This document shows positions 25,310 through 35,100 of a DNA stretch of 64,000 nt, one piece after another. Position numbers and translations under genes: made by a program. Within the stretch, counting starts at the first letter, position 1. Every line of letters starts with the position of its first letter. The notes beneath the pieces were generated by a model. That model had not been told where the DNA came from. It saw only the letters and a program-made list of their open reading frames with translations, and did no database searches. The stretch spans positions 1 to 64,000 of the forward strand of contig CAYPCQ010000025.1 in assembly GCA_964409245.1 (NCBI GenBank), given 5' to 3'. Origin of the DNA: CAIMWS01 sp964409245 (GTDB taxonomy: Bacteria > Verrucomicrobiota > Verrucomicrobiia > Limisphaerales > UBA1319).

Positions 25310-26469
25310 TTTTTTTTTAAGAAGGCCAGGACAATGCTGCCGGCGGCACAGGCCCCGGGGATTTGCATGGTTTGAGCCAGCTCTTCCAAATCTTCCGACG
25401 GCTCCCCGGAATCGGCTTCCTCCGGGCCGGCGTTGCCAGTGAAAAGCTGCTTCAGGGCGCGGTCCAACTGCTCCCGCATAAGCTGGGGCGAGGCGAGCGG
25501 GGAGGATTGCATGCGATGCGGCAGGGCCAGCCGGGCCGCCGCCGCCAGGTCTTCCTGGTCGAGTTTGGATTTTTCCAGGAACGCGGCGTGGGCGCGGGCG
25601 GTTTTCAGCAAGGTGATGTCCGCCCGGTGGCCTTGCACCGCCAATTCCCGGCCAAGGCGGACCGTCCACTCCAGGAACTGATCGTCCCAGCGGGTGGCGG
25701 CCAGGTTTTGGCGGGCGGCCCGGATTTGCTCCGCGTAAAGCTGGCAGTCGGAATCCCACTGGGTGGCATACAGTTCCGGGTCGGCCTCGTAAGCCAGGCG
25801 GCGGCGCAGGATTTCCTGGCGGGCAGCCAGATCCGTGATTTGCTCCACGTTGACACACAAGCCAAACCGGTCCAGGAACTGGGGCCGCAATTCCCCCTCC
25901 TCCGGATTCATGGTGCCGACCAGCATGAACCGGGCGGGATGCGACAGGGATATGCCCTCCCGCTCCACGCAATTCCATCCCGAAGCGGCGGCGTCCAGCA
26001 GCATATCCACCAGATGGTCATCCAGCAGGTTGACTTCATCCACGTATAGAATGCCCCGGTTGGCGGAGGCGAGCAGGCCGGGCTCGAATTGGCGGCGGCC
26101 GGTGGCGAGGGCCTTTTCCAGGTGCAGGGTTCCCACCAGGCGGTCCTCGGTGGTGTTGAGCGGCAGTTCCACAAAAGGCGTCGGACGGTGGACCGCTGCG
26201 CCCCCGGGCGGGAGGCCATCCAGCAGAAACGGCGCCGCCGGGCTGGAGTTGAACGGGCAGCCCTCCAGCACTTCAATGGCGGGCAGCAGGCTGCCCAAGG
26301 CCCGGGCGGCGGTGGATTTGCCCGTGCCTTTGTGCCCCCGGATCAAAACCCCGCCAATGGCGGGATCCACCGCGTTGAGCAACAGGGCGGCTTTCAAGGC
26401 GTCCTGGCCGACGATAGCCGGCAATGGGAAACCGGCTTCTTTCATGGCAAAACAAATGTTTCCACACAT
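25273..26469 (-). CDS. chlI: Magnesium/cobalt-chelatase ChlI-like AAA+ ATPase (zero frame)
   Basis: The 398-residue AAA+ protein has the BchI start FPLPAIVGQDALKAALLLNAVDP, Walker A GHKGTGKST (45-53) and the chelatase-specific CPFNSSPAAPF...PFVELPLNTTEDRLVGTL. It continues with Walker B GILYVDEVNLLDDHLVDMLLDAAASG, sensor GTMNPEEGELRPQFLDRFGL and a helical lid. An acidic linker (GPEEADSGEPSEDLEEL) normally found between the AAA and VWA parts of ChlD precedes the A9 run; the frame stops 11 codons later. The ATG at 26445 (Met9) is an alternative start with a better hydrophobic context. Confidence 0.85.
   Translation of the reverse strand: MCGNICFAMKEAGFPLPAIVGQDALKAALLLNAVDPAIGGVLIRGHKGTGKSTAARALGSLLPAIEVLEGCPFNSSPAAPFLLDGLPPGGAAVHRPTPFVELPLNTTEDRLVGTLHLEKALATGRRQFEPGLLASANRGILYVDEVNLLDDHLVDMLLDAAASGWNCVEREGISLSHPARFMLVGTMNPEEGELRPQFLDRFGLCVNVEQITDLAARQEILRRRLAYEADPELYATQWDSDCQLYAEQIRAARQNLAATRWDDQFLEWTVRLGRELAVQGHRADITLLKTARAHAAFLEKSKLDQEDLAAAARLALPHRMQSSPLASPQLMREQLDRALKQLFTGNAGPEEADSGEPSEDLEELAQTMQIPGACAAGSIVLAFLKKKSLKQPSSPISK
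25309..25318 (-). promoter_or_regulatory. Putative -1 programmed frameshift site (A-AAA-AAG)
   Basis: On the minus strand, nine As and a G read TTA AAA AAA AAG in the ChlI frame. The last heptamer A-AAA-AAG (25315-25309) is the same slippery sequence used by E. coli dnaX. A -1 slip enters the VWA frame exactly. Eight bases downstream, ACAGC and GCTGT can pair around the zero-frame stop, which is a weak candidate stimulator. Transcript slippage on A9 is an alternative. Confidence 0.75.
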
Positions 26470-26606
26470 CCAGGATAGGGATTCCCCACCCCGTTTTCAA
26501 TGGGGATAATGAGCCCCACGCGGCGGCCGGCTCATGGCCTGCCAGCCCAGGCGGCGGGCCCGGCCAGCCCGCTTTCAAGGCGCCGGGGCGAAGGCGCTGG
26601 TGGGGA

Positions 26607-29021
26607 TCACGGCCGCGCCAGCCGGAAATACCGGGGCTGATTGCCGAATTGATTGGTCGAGCGGTATTGGCCGCCGGTCAGGACCGCCTCTTCCGGCGCG
26701 GGCAACCAGGCTGCTTGCGGACCCAGCACGCTGGTGGATTGCAGGATGAAGCCGGTCAACGATCCGGGCCAGCTTAACACCAACTGGCTGCCTTGCCGGC
26801 CGGCCTGGAGGACCGGGGCATCCTGGACCGCGCTGACCTCCACGGTGCCCTGGTTGGTGGTGGAGAGGCCACCAGCCTTGGCCACCAACTGCCATTGGTA
26901 GGCGCCCGCCGCGGCATAAACGTGCGTCGCATACTGATCCCGGCCGGGGGCGGTGTTGTCGCCGAAGTCCCAGCTGAATTCCACCGGCACCGAGGGGGCG
27001 CTGGTTTTAAGCTTGGCCCAGAAGGGAATCGTTTGATGAGCGGCCGCCTGGGGGGGAGCCAGCACGGAGCTTTCCAAGGTGTAAAGCCCGGCCGTCACGT
27101 TCACATTCACGGTTCCCAGGTTGGAATCCGTGGCGCCGTCGCGGGCCGCAAAAGTGAAGGAGTCGGCCCCGGTGTAACCGGTTTCCGGGTAATAAGCCGC
27201 CACGCGGTTGGAGAGCCCCACCGTGCCGTGAACCGGCTGCGCTACGATGCGGAAAACCAAGGTGTTGCCATCCGCATCCGTGCCGCTCAGGTCCACCGTG
27301 GCGGGCTGGCTGTAAGTGGTTTGAAGGCTGACATTTTGGACCGCGGGAGCCCGGTTGGGGTTGGCATTGTCATTGCCCGGCCCGTTATGGCAGGTGTAGC
27401 AGCCGATCTGGAATCCGCGCCAGAAACGCCTGGTTCCCATGGCGCTCAAGGTCCGGTCCGCCAGGGCTTGCGAAAGCGCCGTGCCACGGTAATCCGCGCC
27501 ATGGCAGGGCTTGCAGGTGGCGGTGCCGTTGCGCTCGGCGTAACCGGGATGCGCGCCCACCCAGGCCTGCCCGATTCCATGCAGGCCGTGGGGGCCGCCG
27601 CTGGCCGTGTTGGGCATGGCCGGGTGGCAGGCGGTGCATTCGCTCACCAGGCCCGCATGCCCCTGCAGAGCCTGGCTTTGCACATTGTCATTGGGCTCGC
27701 TGGAAGGATATTCCGCGTGCGGCGGCCCATGGCACGCCGAACACGCCAGGCCCCCGTGCCCCTGGGAGAACCGGTAGAGGGAAAAGCCTGCGGACGGCAC
27801 ATTGGTCTGGGTGGCGAACCGGGTGCTGGCCGCCTGCCGCACCTGGTTGGAGGCGTCGAAAACCGAGGTGTATCGCAGCAGGCCGCGGTTGGTGACGGCG
27901 TCGCCCGTGTGGCAGCTCTGGCATTGCGGCTCGTCCAGCCAGCCGGTGCGGCTGGCTGCGGCCACCCGGCTGATGGCGCCATGGCAGCTCTGGCATTGCA
28001 TCGCCAGGCGGCCATCCGGCCCCACCGCCGAGCCCATCGCCCCGCGCAGGCAGCGGGTGTCGGAACCAGGGTGGCACCGGTAGCAGGCAGAGCGGTTGTC
28101 GGAGGCATTCAGGACCGTGCCGGTCGTGGGATCGGTCGCATAGGTGTGGCGGTCGTGGATGACCTGGGTCAGCGACGTCAACCGGCTGTGGCCGGAGCCG
28201 GGCAGGGCGTTGGATTGGTGGCAGCGCGCGCATAGGATCGGCTGGCCCTGTTGCACGGTTGCATACAAACCGTTGGTATCGTACCCGGCTTGGGCCAGGT
28301 GGCCGGCATAATAGTTGTTGAATTGGAGGTTTTCGTCGTGCAGGCGCAAAATATTCAGTTTGTAATCCTTTTGGCGGTCATAGTGCCAGACCCAGCCTCC
28401 CCTTGGTTTGGCTTCGGGCGAAGCGCCGGATTGATGGCAGGTGCGGCAATCCATCTCGTCCGAGACGGGGAGCACGATGTCCGTGTGGGCCAGGCCGGTC
28501 CCGGCGGCGTTGCGGGCCGTGAGCCGCAGCATCGGGTAGGAGTTGTTTTGCCCGGCATCATCGTAGGGCACGATCGGGATGCCTTCGGCCGAGAACCACT
28601 TAAGGGCGGAACTGTAGCCCATAGACTGGGGTTGGTTGCCGGGGCCCGGCATCGCATAGCCGCCCAACCCCATGTCCGGCGCCAGGTTCGTCCCGTAAAG
28701 AACCGGCGCAAAATCCCAGAAATTCACCTTCCCCTGGGAGGTGGTGTTGATGGATCCCTGCGGGTCAGCCACCGCTTCATAGGTGGCCGCCAGGCGGTTG
28801 GTGCCGGTGGCCAGTTTGCCATCCTGGATCACCTGCGCGTGAATCGTGTTGAAGGGCGGCAGCAGGGAAAAAACGGAATCATCCTTGCCATCCATGCAAT
28901 GCATGCCCAAGTCGTTCCAGCCCATGACCACCGTTTTGGTTTGGGCGGTTGTTTGAACCGTGCACCAGGCCAGCACCATCACGGATGCGCGCCACACCAT
29001 TCGTCTGACACCTGATTTCAT
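26607..29021 (-). CDS. Secreted nine-haem c-type cytochrome with Ig-like and PKD domains
   Basis: The 804-residue product has a signal peptide (MVWRASVMVLAWCTVQTTAQ) and nine CxxCH haem-binding motifs between about residues 195 and 545: CRTCH, CARCH, CYRCH, CQSCH twice, CSACH, CTACH, CKPCH, CYTCH. An N-terminal domain (VVMGWNDLGMHCMDGKDDSVFSL) precedes the haems. After them come a cadherin-like module (DADGNTLVFRIVAQPVHG...YPETGYTGADSFTFAARDG) and a PKD module (FSWDFGDNTAPG...YAAAGAYQWQLVA). A C-terminal segment ends in QPRYFRLARP. This points to extracytoplasmic electron transfer. The partner is unknown. Confidence 0.87.
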   Translation of the reverse strand: MKSGVRRMVWRASVMVLAWCTVQTTAQTKTVVMGWNDLGMHCMDGKDDSVFSLLPPFNTIHAQVIQDGKLATGTNRLAATYEAVADPQGSINTTSQGKVNFWDFAPVLYGTNLAPDMGLGGYAMPGPGNQPQSMGYSSALKWFSAEGIPIVPYDDAGQNNSYPMLRLTARNAAGTGLAHTDIVLPVSDEMDCRTCHQSGASPEAKPRGGWVWHYDRQKDYKLNILRLHDENLQFNNYYAGHLAQAGYDTNGLYATVQQGQPILCARCHQSNALPGSGHSRLTSLTQVIHDRHTYATDPTTGTVLNASDNRSACYRCHPGSDTRCLRGAMGSAVGPDGRLAMQCQSCHGAISRVAAASRTGWLDEPQCQSCHTGDAVTNRGLLRYTSVFDASNQVRQAASTRFATQTNVPSAGFSLYRFSQGHGGLACSACHGPPHAEYPSSEPNDNVQSQALQGHAGLVSECTACHPAMPNTASGGPHGLHGIGQAWVGAHPGYAERNGTATCKPCHGADYRGTALSQALADRTLSAMGTRRFWRGFQIGCYTCHNGPGNDNANPNRAPAVQNVSLQTTYSQPATVDLSGTDADGNTLVFRIVAQPVHGTVGLSNRVAAYYPETGYTGADSFTFAARDGATDSNLGTVNVNVTAGLYTLESSVLAPPQAAAHQTIPFWAKLKTSAPSVPVEFSWDFGDNTAPGRDQYATHVYAAAGAYQWQLVAKAGGLSTTNQGTVEVSAVQDAPVLQAGRQGSQLVLSWPGSLTGFILQSTSVLGPQAAWLPAPEEAVLTGGQYRSTNQFGNQPRYFRLARP

Positions 29022-29323
29022 ATCTTCATTTCGGTTTGGAATCCTGCAAGCCGGCCATGGGAAAAAACCATCGGCTTGGATCTCCTGTTGCTTGAGTCTG
29101 AATATCTAATAGAAATCATTACCTTGGCAAGCGAGAAATCCGGCAAATTCCAGTGCGGCAGCCGCCGAGAGGCCCGCCAAACCGCAGGGCGGCGGGCGGC
29201 GGGGATGGGAATTGGGGATTTGACTCCCTGCCGCAATGGCCTTTAATGGGCGAATGCCAGCCGGTTTGGCCCGGCGCCCATGGGTGTCCAGGACCGGCCC
29301 AAACCGGCCCGGCGGTTATCAGC
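29022..29323. other. Divergent promoter region, no gene seen
   Basis: About 300 bases lie between the divergent cytochrome and Ig-domain genes. They hold the leader hairpin at 29047-29078 and an AT-rich patch near 29095-29130. I see no confident promoter hexamers. Confidence 0.5.
29047..29078 (-). promoter_or_regulatory. Leader hairpin upstream of the cytochrome gene
   Basis: On the minus strand CAAGCCG, ATGG, a T-rich loop, CCAT and CGGCTTG can pair, 26 bases before the cytochrome ATG. It could control translation or mark a promoter-proximal site. Function is inferred only. Confidence 0.4.
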
Positions 29324-29962
29324 ATGAGCTTTAACAAAATGAGCTGGAGAAACGCGTGGCGCCTGCTCTGGGGGGTGGGGCTGGCGCTGCCAGCCGGGTG
29401 TTTTGCGGCCCAGGCGCTTCCGGCGGCTGCCCAACTCTTTATTGGCTGGGAAGTCTCCGGCACGGCTGGCCCCGGCAGGCTGGAGGTGGCCAAGGAAAAT
29501 CCTGGCCCCGGGCCGGTCATCCTGACCCCGGGCCGGTTTCAGACCGTGCAACTGGGCGCCGAGACGGTCTTGGAAGCAACCGCCACCGGGAAAACCCCTT
29601 TGCAGTTCCAATGGCAATTAAACGGCAGCGACCTGCCGGGTGCCACCAATGGCACGCTGCGCCTGCCCGGCATCCAGCCGGAGCAGGCGGGAACCTACTC
29701 GGTGAAAGTCACGGATGCCGGGGGCGCCGCCAGCGCGGTCATCGCCCGCCTGGCCGTGCTGGATCTGCGCCTGTGCGCGGGCGTGATGGTGGCGGGCAAG
29801 ACGGGGAGCGTTTACCGAGTGGAATATGCCGAGGCCACCGGGGACGCCAACCAATGGCAGCTTTTGGGCCTGCTGACCCTGAGCAACAATCCCTCCTATT
29901 TCATGGACGCCGGATCCCCGTTCAACAAAAAGCGGCGATACCGTGCGACCCTGGTTCCCTGA
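29324..29962 (+). CDS. Secreted protein with an immunoglobulin-like domain
   Basis: The start at 29324 (MSFNKMSWRNAWRLLWG) or 29339 opens a signal peptide (LLWGVGLALPAGCFAAQA); the longer frame from 29153 is unlikely. The 212-residue product has an Ig domain at about 75-150: VQLGAETVLEATATGKTPLQFQWQLNG, ATNGTLRLPGIQPEQAGTYSVKVTDAGG. These are the hallmarks of the Ig modules abundant in verrucomicrobial surface proteins. A C-terminal VYRVEYAEATGDANQWQLLG...RRYRATLVP segment resembles the sorting-like tails of similar proteins. The product is probably surface-located; the ligand is unknown. Confidence 0.72.
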   Translation: MSFNKMSWRNAWRLLWGVGLALPAGCFAAQALPAAAQLFIGWEVSGTAGPGRLEVAKENPGPGPVILTPGRFQTVQLGAETVLEATATGKTPLQFQWQLNGSDLPGATNGTLRLPGIQPEQAGTYSVKVTDAGGAASAVIARLAVLDLRLCAGVMVAGKTGSVYRVEYAEATGDANQWQLLGLLTLSNNPSYFMDAGSPFNKKRRYRATLVP

Positions 29963-29992
29963 GGCCATGAATGCCCCTGCTTCCTGGCGCTT

Positions 29993-30862
29993 ATGCCTCC
30001 TGCCATGAACCCGCGCCCCCTGGCTTGGATAACCGGAGCGGGCGGCTTGATCGGCCACCAGCTGGTGGCGCTGGCTGAGCAATACGCGCCCAATTACCAA
30101 ATCGAGCCTTTGACCCGCCAGCGCCTGAACCTGGTTGATTTTACGGCGGTAAAGGAATTTTTTGAAACCCGCCCGCCCCAGCTCATCATCCATTGCGCAG
30201 CGATGAGCAAAAGCCCCGCTTGCGAGGCCACCCCTGCCCTGGCGCGCCAGGTGAATGTGGAGGCCACGCAGAGGCTGGCTGGCCTGGCGGCGGATATTCC
30301 GTTCCTGTTTTTTTCCACGGACCTCGTGTTCGACGGAAAAACCGGCTTTTACGACGAATCAGCGGCGGTGAATCCCTTGAATGTTTACGGTGAAACCAAG
30401 GCTGTGGCGGAGCGGATTGTGCTGGATAATCCCCGGCACACGGTGATCCGCACCTCGCTCAACGGCGGGACTTCGCCCACGGGAGATCGCGGCTTCAACG
30501 AAGAAATGCGCCGGGGCTGGCTGGCTGGCCGCGCCCTGCGCCTGTTCACGGACGAATACCGCTCGCCTTTGCCGGCGGCGGTCACCGCCCGGGCGGTATG
30601 GAGCCTGGCCGCCTCCGGGGCTTGCGGTTTATTTCATCTCGCGGGCGGCGCGCGGCTTTCCCGCTGGGAGATCGGCCGGCTGGTGGCGGATCGCTGGCCG
30701 CAGTTGCATCCCCGGATCGAGGCTGCTTCCCTGCGTCAATATGAAGGCCCTCCCCGGGCACCGGACACCGCCCTGAATTGCGCCAAAATCCAAGCCCGCC
30801 TGCCTTTCCCGCTGCCCGGCCTTGGCGAATGGCTGGCGGCCAATCCAGCGGCGGAGTTTTAG
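29993..30862 (+). CDS. RmlD-like NAD(P)-dependent sugar-nucleotide reductase
   Basis: The 289-residue protein (a start at 30005 is equally likely) belongs to the dTDP-4-dehydrorhamnose reductase branch of extended SDRs. It has the Rossmann motif ITGAGGLIGHQLV, IIHCAAMSKSPACEA, FFSTDLVFDGKTGFYDE and the catalytic YGETKAVAE (YxxxK). RTSLNGG and LFHLAGGARLSRWEIG complete the fold. No other dTDP-rhamnose genes are nearby, so the exact sugar substrate is unknown. The plus-strand gene follows the Ig gene by 30 bases and converges on the 30868 gene. Confidence 0.8.
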   Translation: MPPAMNPRPLAWITGAGGLIGHQLVALAEQYAPNYQIEPLTRQRLNLVDFTAVKEFFETRPPQLIIHCAAMSKSPACEATPALARQVNVEATQRLAGLAADIPFLFFSTDLVFDGKTGFYDESAAVNPLNVYGETKAVAERIVLDNPRHTVIRTSLNGGTSPTGDRGFNEEMRRGWLAGRALRLFTDEYRSPLPAAVTARAVWSLAASGACGLFHLAGGARLSRWEIGRLVADRWPQLHPRIEAASLRQYEGPPRAPDTALNCAKIQARLPFPLPGLGEWLAANPAAEF

Positions 30863-30867
30863 CCGGA

Positions 30868-31134
30868 TCAGCGCCTGCCCCATCCCGGCCGGCCGCCGTT
30901 GAAGCTGGGCGCCGGGCCTGGTTTGCGTCCGTAGTGATCGACCAGCATCTTGTTGGCCTGGGCGATGGTGGCGGGATTGGACCCCTGGCTGTCTTTCGCG
31001 CAGCGGAACTGGCCATCCCCATCCAACTGCAATTCCATCAAGGGAAAGCGGCGGCCACAAGCAACGCACGTTTCCAAGTGTTCGTTGCTCAGGTCCAAAT
31101 CACCCATATATTCCAAAAACTGTTCCATGTTCAT
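30868..31134 (-). CDS. Small zinc-finger-like protein
   Basis: The 88-residue product MEQFLEYMGDLDLSNEHLET continues with CVACGRRFPLMELQLDGDGQFRC, where CxxC plus a later Cys suggest a small metal-binding knuckle (a fourth ligand is not obvious). The tail is Gly/Pro/Arg-rich (PGPAPSFNGGRPGWGRR). The start may be 31134 or 31128. I do not know the family. It is convergent with the RmlD-like gene with five bases between them. Confidence 0.6.
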   Translation of the reverse strand: MNMEQFLEYMGDLDLSNEHLETCVACGRRFPLMELQLDGDGQFRCAKDSQGSNPATIAQANKMLVDHYGRKPGPAPSFNGGRPGWGRR

Positions 31135-31881
31135 TCAGCGTTCCCGGGCGGCGGCTCCAGCCCCTTCCCTCCCCAACCGTCAGCCAGGCGATGCAAAGTA
31201 ATCCAGTTCCACGGTTTGCGAAATACAAAATTCAAGGCCGGGCGGGCAGCCCATTTGGGCCGGACCAATCATGGGGCAGGAAGGAGGCCGGAGGCGGCTT
31301 CTTTTCCACCGGCTGGCGGATTCGCCATTTTGCGGTCGGATGGCTTCGCCGCGGGCGCGGACCGCCTGCCCCGGCGTTTGGCCAAGACGGCCAGCATGGT
31401 CGTCTTGGCCACCCCCACTAGGTTGGGCATCTCGTTCATGCCAGTATTTGCAGCATTTTCCATGCCAGCATAAACATAAGTATATCTTGATTATTAAATA
31501 AGCATGCCTTTGTCAGCCGGAACGTAGTTTTCACGCGCGTTTCCGCTTGGCCGGGCGCTGTTTCCCCTCCATGCGTGAATTTTTAGCGCGTTATCGTTGC
31601 CCGTGAACCCAACCATCCCCACCCAATTCCAGTGGGGCCTGGGATCTGATTCACGCCGAAATTGGGGAGGAGCGCTCAACACGCTTGCGCCAGGAATCAT
31701 CTAAAAGTAAGGTGGCCACGCGATGGGGGCGCCCGGTGAATGATTGCGCCCGGTTAACAGCTCCTTACATTAACCTGAGCCGTGTCCCGGCTTGTTTTTG
31801 GTTTTTAATTCGCCGGCCAGCCGCCGGCCAGGGAGCTGTGGCGGCTGTTTTGCCCGTCGCCTGGCAACACCTGAATCCAAA
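31135..31881. other. Long intergenic region, no confident gene
   Basis: These 747 bases have lower coding appearance and an AT-rich patch near 31470-31510. A minus-strand frame (31269-31463, MENAANTGMNEMPNLVGVAK) has no recognisable match. A CCCCA/TGGGG hairpin lies near 31616-31637. The region holds the promoters of the two divergent small genes. Confidence 0.5.
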
Positions 31882-32118
31882 ATGGATAACGATATCGAAC
31901 GCAACCTGGGCGAGCAACCGCTGGCGGCCATCATGCAGGAGCTCCACTTGAAACCACACGATCTGGTGGCGGCTTCCACCGATCAGATCACCCACAAAAT
32001 GGTTTCCCGGGCCTGGAAAGGCCGGCGGTTGACACCGCGGGTGCAGGACAAGATCCTCGCGGCCTTGAACCGCGCCACCAGCCGCAAGTATGCCCTCCCG
32101 GATCTGTTCAATTATTGA
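31882..32118 (+). CDS. Small helix-turn-helix-like protein
   Basis: The start at 31882 (MDNDIERNLGEQPLAAIMQE) gives 78 residues. LGEQPLAAIMQELHLKPHDLV, TDQITHKMVSRAWKGRRLTPRVQDKILAALNRA has the helix spacing of small Cro-like HTH proteins, so DNA binding is plausible but unproven. Its stop overlaps the stop of the RND pump gene on the other strand (7 bases shared). Confidence 0.65.
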   Translation: MDNDIERNLGEQPLAAIMQELHLKPHDLVAASTDQITHKMVSRAWKGRRLTPRVQDKILAALNRATSRKYALPDLFNY

Positions 32119-35100
32119 GGCTGCGGCTTGGAAACCGGGGTGATTCCAGGCTCCACCGCGGCCGCGGATTTCGAACGGGCGGAGCGGACCCACTCGATGG
32201 CGTCGTCAAACAAGGAGTAGAACACCGGTATGGCCAGCAGCGTCAGCAGCAGGGACAGCGTCTGCCCCCCCACCACAACCCCGGCCGCGGCGTTATGGAA
32301 GGCGCTGCCGATACCGGAGGCCATCATCATGGGGACCATGCCCGCCACAAAGGCGCCCGTGGTCATCAGGATGGGGCGCAAGCGGTCCCGGTTCGCGGTG
32401 AGGATGGCCTCCTCACGCGGCACCCCGCGCTCCCGCAGCTGGTTCATGTGGTCGATCTGGAGGATGCCGTTCTTTTTCACCACCCCGAACAGCACCAGGA
32501 TCCCCAGCGCGGAAAAGATGTTGAAGGACTGCCCCAGCAGGATCAATCCCAGCAGGGCGAAGGGGAGCGTCAGCGGCAGCGCCAGCAGGATGGTGGCCGG
32601 ATGCAGCCAGGATTCAAACTGGGCGGCGAGGATCAGGTACATGAACACAAACGCGAGCAGGAAGGCGGTGATAAAACGCGAGACGACCTGCTTCATCTCC
32701 TTGCTGCGTCCGGTGGGGCCGGTGAAATATTCGGCGGATAGCTGCTGTTTTTTCACGATGTCTTCCACGCCGTCCAGGACCGCCTGTTCGCTGAAGCCGG
32801 GCGCCGTGTTGGCCAGCAGGGTTACCTGGCGCCGCCGGTTGAGCCGGTTGATCTGGGCGGGGCCATCCTGGGCGCCCAGGCGCACCACGTTCATCAACGA
32901 GACCGGCACCGCGGCCGGCGCGGGAACCGACACCAGGCTCAGCGCCTGGGGATCGTCGCGGAATTTTTCACCGGCGCGGAGCCGGATGTCGTATTGCTCC
33001 CCGCCCTCCTCGTAGGTGGAGACCTCCAGGCCGCCCACCAGCAGCCGCAGGGTGTTCGACAGATCCGCGATGCTGATCCCCATCTGCCCGGCTTTGCTGC
33101 GGTCGGCGGTCACGGTGATTTCCGGCTTGCCGGTGATCAAATCCGAATCCACATCCCGGATGCCAGGCAGTTTTTTCATCTCGCGGGTGGCGGCGGCGGC
33201 CACCTCGGTGAGCCGCTCCAGGCTGGGGCCGGCGATCACATATTGCATCGTGGAGCTGGCCATGCCGGTGTTGAAAGGCGGAACCTCCTGCACGCTCACC
33301 CGCAGCTCGGGCGGCAGCAGCGGCAGCAGCTCGCGGCGGACCTGATCCATGATCTGGACCTGGCCTTTCTTCCGGCGGGAGGGATCGCACAGCCGGACGT
33401 AAATGGTGGCCAGGTTGGGCGTGCGCTGGTCATTGTCCCCGATGGTCGCCAGCGTGTATTCGACTTCCGGCAAGCGGCGCACCTCCTGGGCAATTTGTTC
33501 GGCCAGCAGGTCGGTGCCCGCCAGGCTGTTTCCCTCCGGGGCGCGCACGCTGACCAGGAATTGGGCTTCTTCGTTGGGGGGCAGGAAGTCCTTGCCGACC
33601 GATTTCATCAAGGGGCCGCAGGAAAACATGGCGGCCAGGGAACCCAGGACCACCACCCAGCGGTGGTGCAGAGCGCGTTTGAGCAGCCAGATATAGCCGC
33701 GCTCCAGGGGGCGGTAAAACAGGTTCACCAGGTGCTCCAGGCGCTGGTCCAGGCCCGCCCGCCCGCCGGCTTTGAACAGCCGCGCCGCCAGCGAAGGCGC
33801 CAGGGTGAAGCTGACCAGCAGGGAGACGGCAATGGAAAAAGACATCGTCAGCCCGAAGCTTTTCAGGAACATGCCGACGATGCCGCCCAGGAACGCCACC
33901 GGCAGGAAGACGGCGATCAACGACAAGGTCGAGGCCATGACCGCCATGCCGATCTCCTGGGTGCCGATCACGGCCGCCGCGTGAGGCTCCTCGCCGTGTT
34001 CCTCGACGTGCTTGAAGATGTTCTCCACCACGATGATGGCGTCATCGATCACGATGCCCACCGCCAGGGCCAGCGCCAGCAGGCTGATCTCGTTCAAGGT
34101 GAGATTGGCCACCCACATGATGCCGAAGCTGGAAATGATGGAGGTGGGGATGGCCAGGGCGGAGATGATCGTGGCGCGGCTGTTGCCCAGGAACAGCAGC
34201 ACCACCAGCGCCGCCAGCAGGGCGCCGAGCAGCAGGTGCTCCTTGACCACGCCGGTGCTGGTGCGGATGACCAGCGAATTATCCCGGACCACGTCAACCC
34301 GGCAGCCCTCCGGCAGCAGCTTCTTGATGCTTTCCACACGGTCTTTGATGGCGTCCACCACGGTGATGGTGTTTTCACCCGATTGGCGCCGGATGGAGAG
34401 CAGGACCGTGCTCACCCCGTTTTTCCGGGCCACCGAATCAGCCTCCTGTTCCCCATCTTCCACGCGGGCCACATCTTCCACCCGGATCAGCCGGCCGTTT
34501 TGCCGCCGCACCACCAGCCGGGCGATTTCCGCGATGGATTCGGCCTTGCCGCGCACCCGCAGGTTGCGTTCGTTGGCGTGGTTCTTGATCGAGCCGCTGG
34601 GGATCTGCACGTTCTGCTGCTCGAAGGCGCGCTGCACATCCACCCCGGTCAAGCCGAAGGCCTGCAGCCGGATCGGATCCAGCCAGACGTTGATCTGCCG
34701 CTTGCGCCCGCCCAGCAGCGTGACCTGGCCCACACCGGGGACGCCTTCGATCTGCCGCCGCAAAACCTTGTCCGCATACTCCGTGATTTCCCGCACCGGC
34801 CGGTCGGCCACCAGGGCCAGGTTCAAGACCGGGGACGAATCCGGATCCAACTTTTCGACAATCGGCTGGTCGATGCCTTTGGGCAGCTGGGACAAAACCC
34901 GGTTCACGCGGTCGCGCACTTCCTGGGCCGCCACATCGATGTTTTTATCCAGCACGAACGAAACGATGATCTGCGAGATGCCCTCGCTGGAGAACGATCG
35001 CAAATCGTCGATGCCGGCGATGGTGTTGACCGCTTCCTCAATCTTATCCGTCACCTCCGCCTCGATTTCCTTCGGCGTGGCCCCGGCCAGGCGCGTGAGC

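Noticed and set aside
26793..28235. 480-codon plus-strand ORF opposite the cytochrome
   Set aside because: Antisense to CxxCH-bearing coding sequence, no signal or domain.
31269..31463. 64-residue minus-strand ORF in a long intergenic region
   Set aside because: It has no ribosome-binding site, no family match and no conserved neighbourhood.
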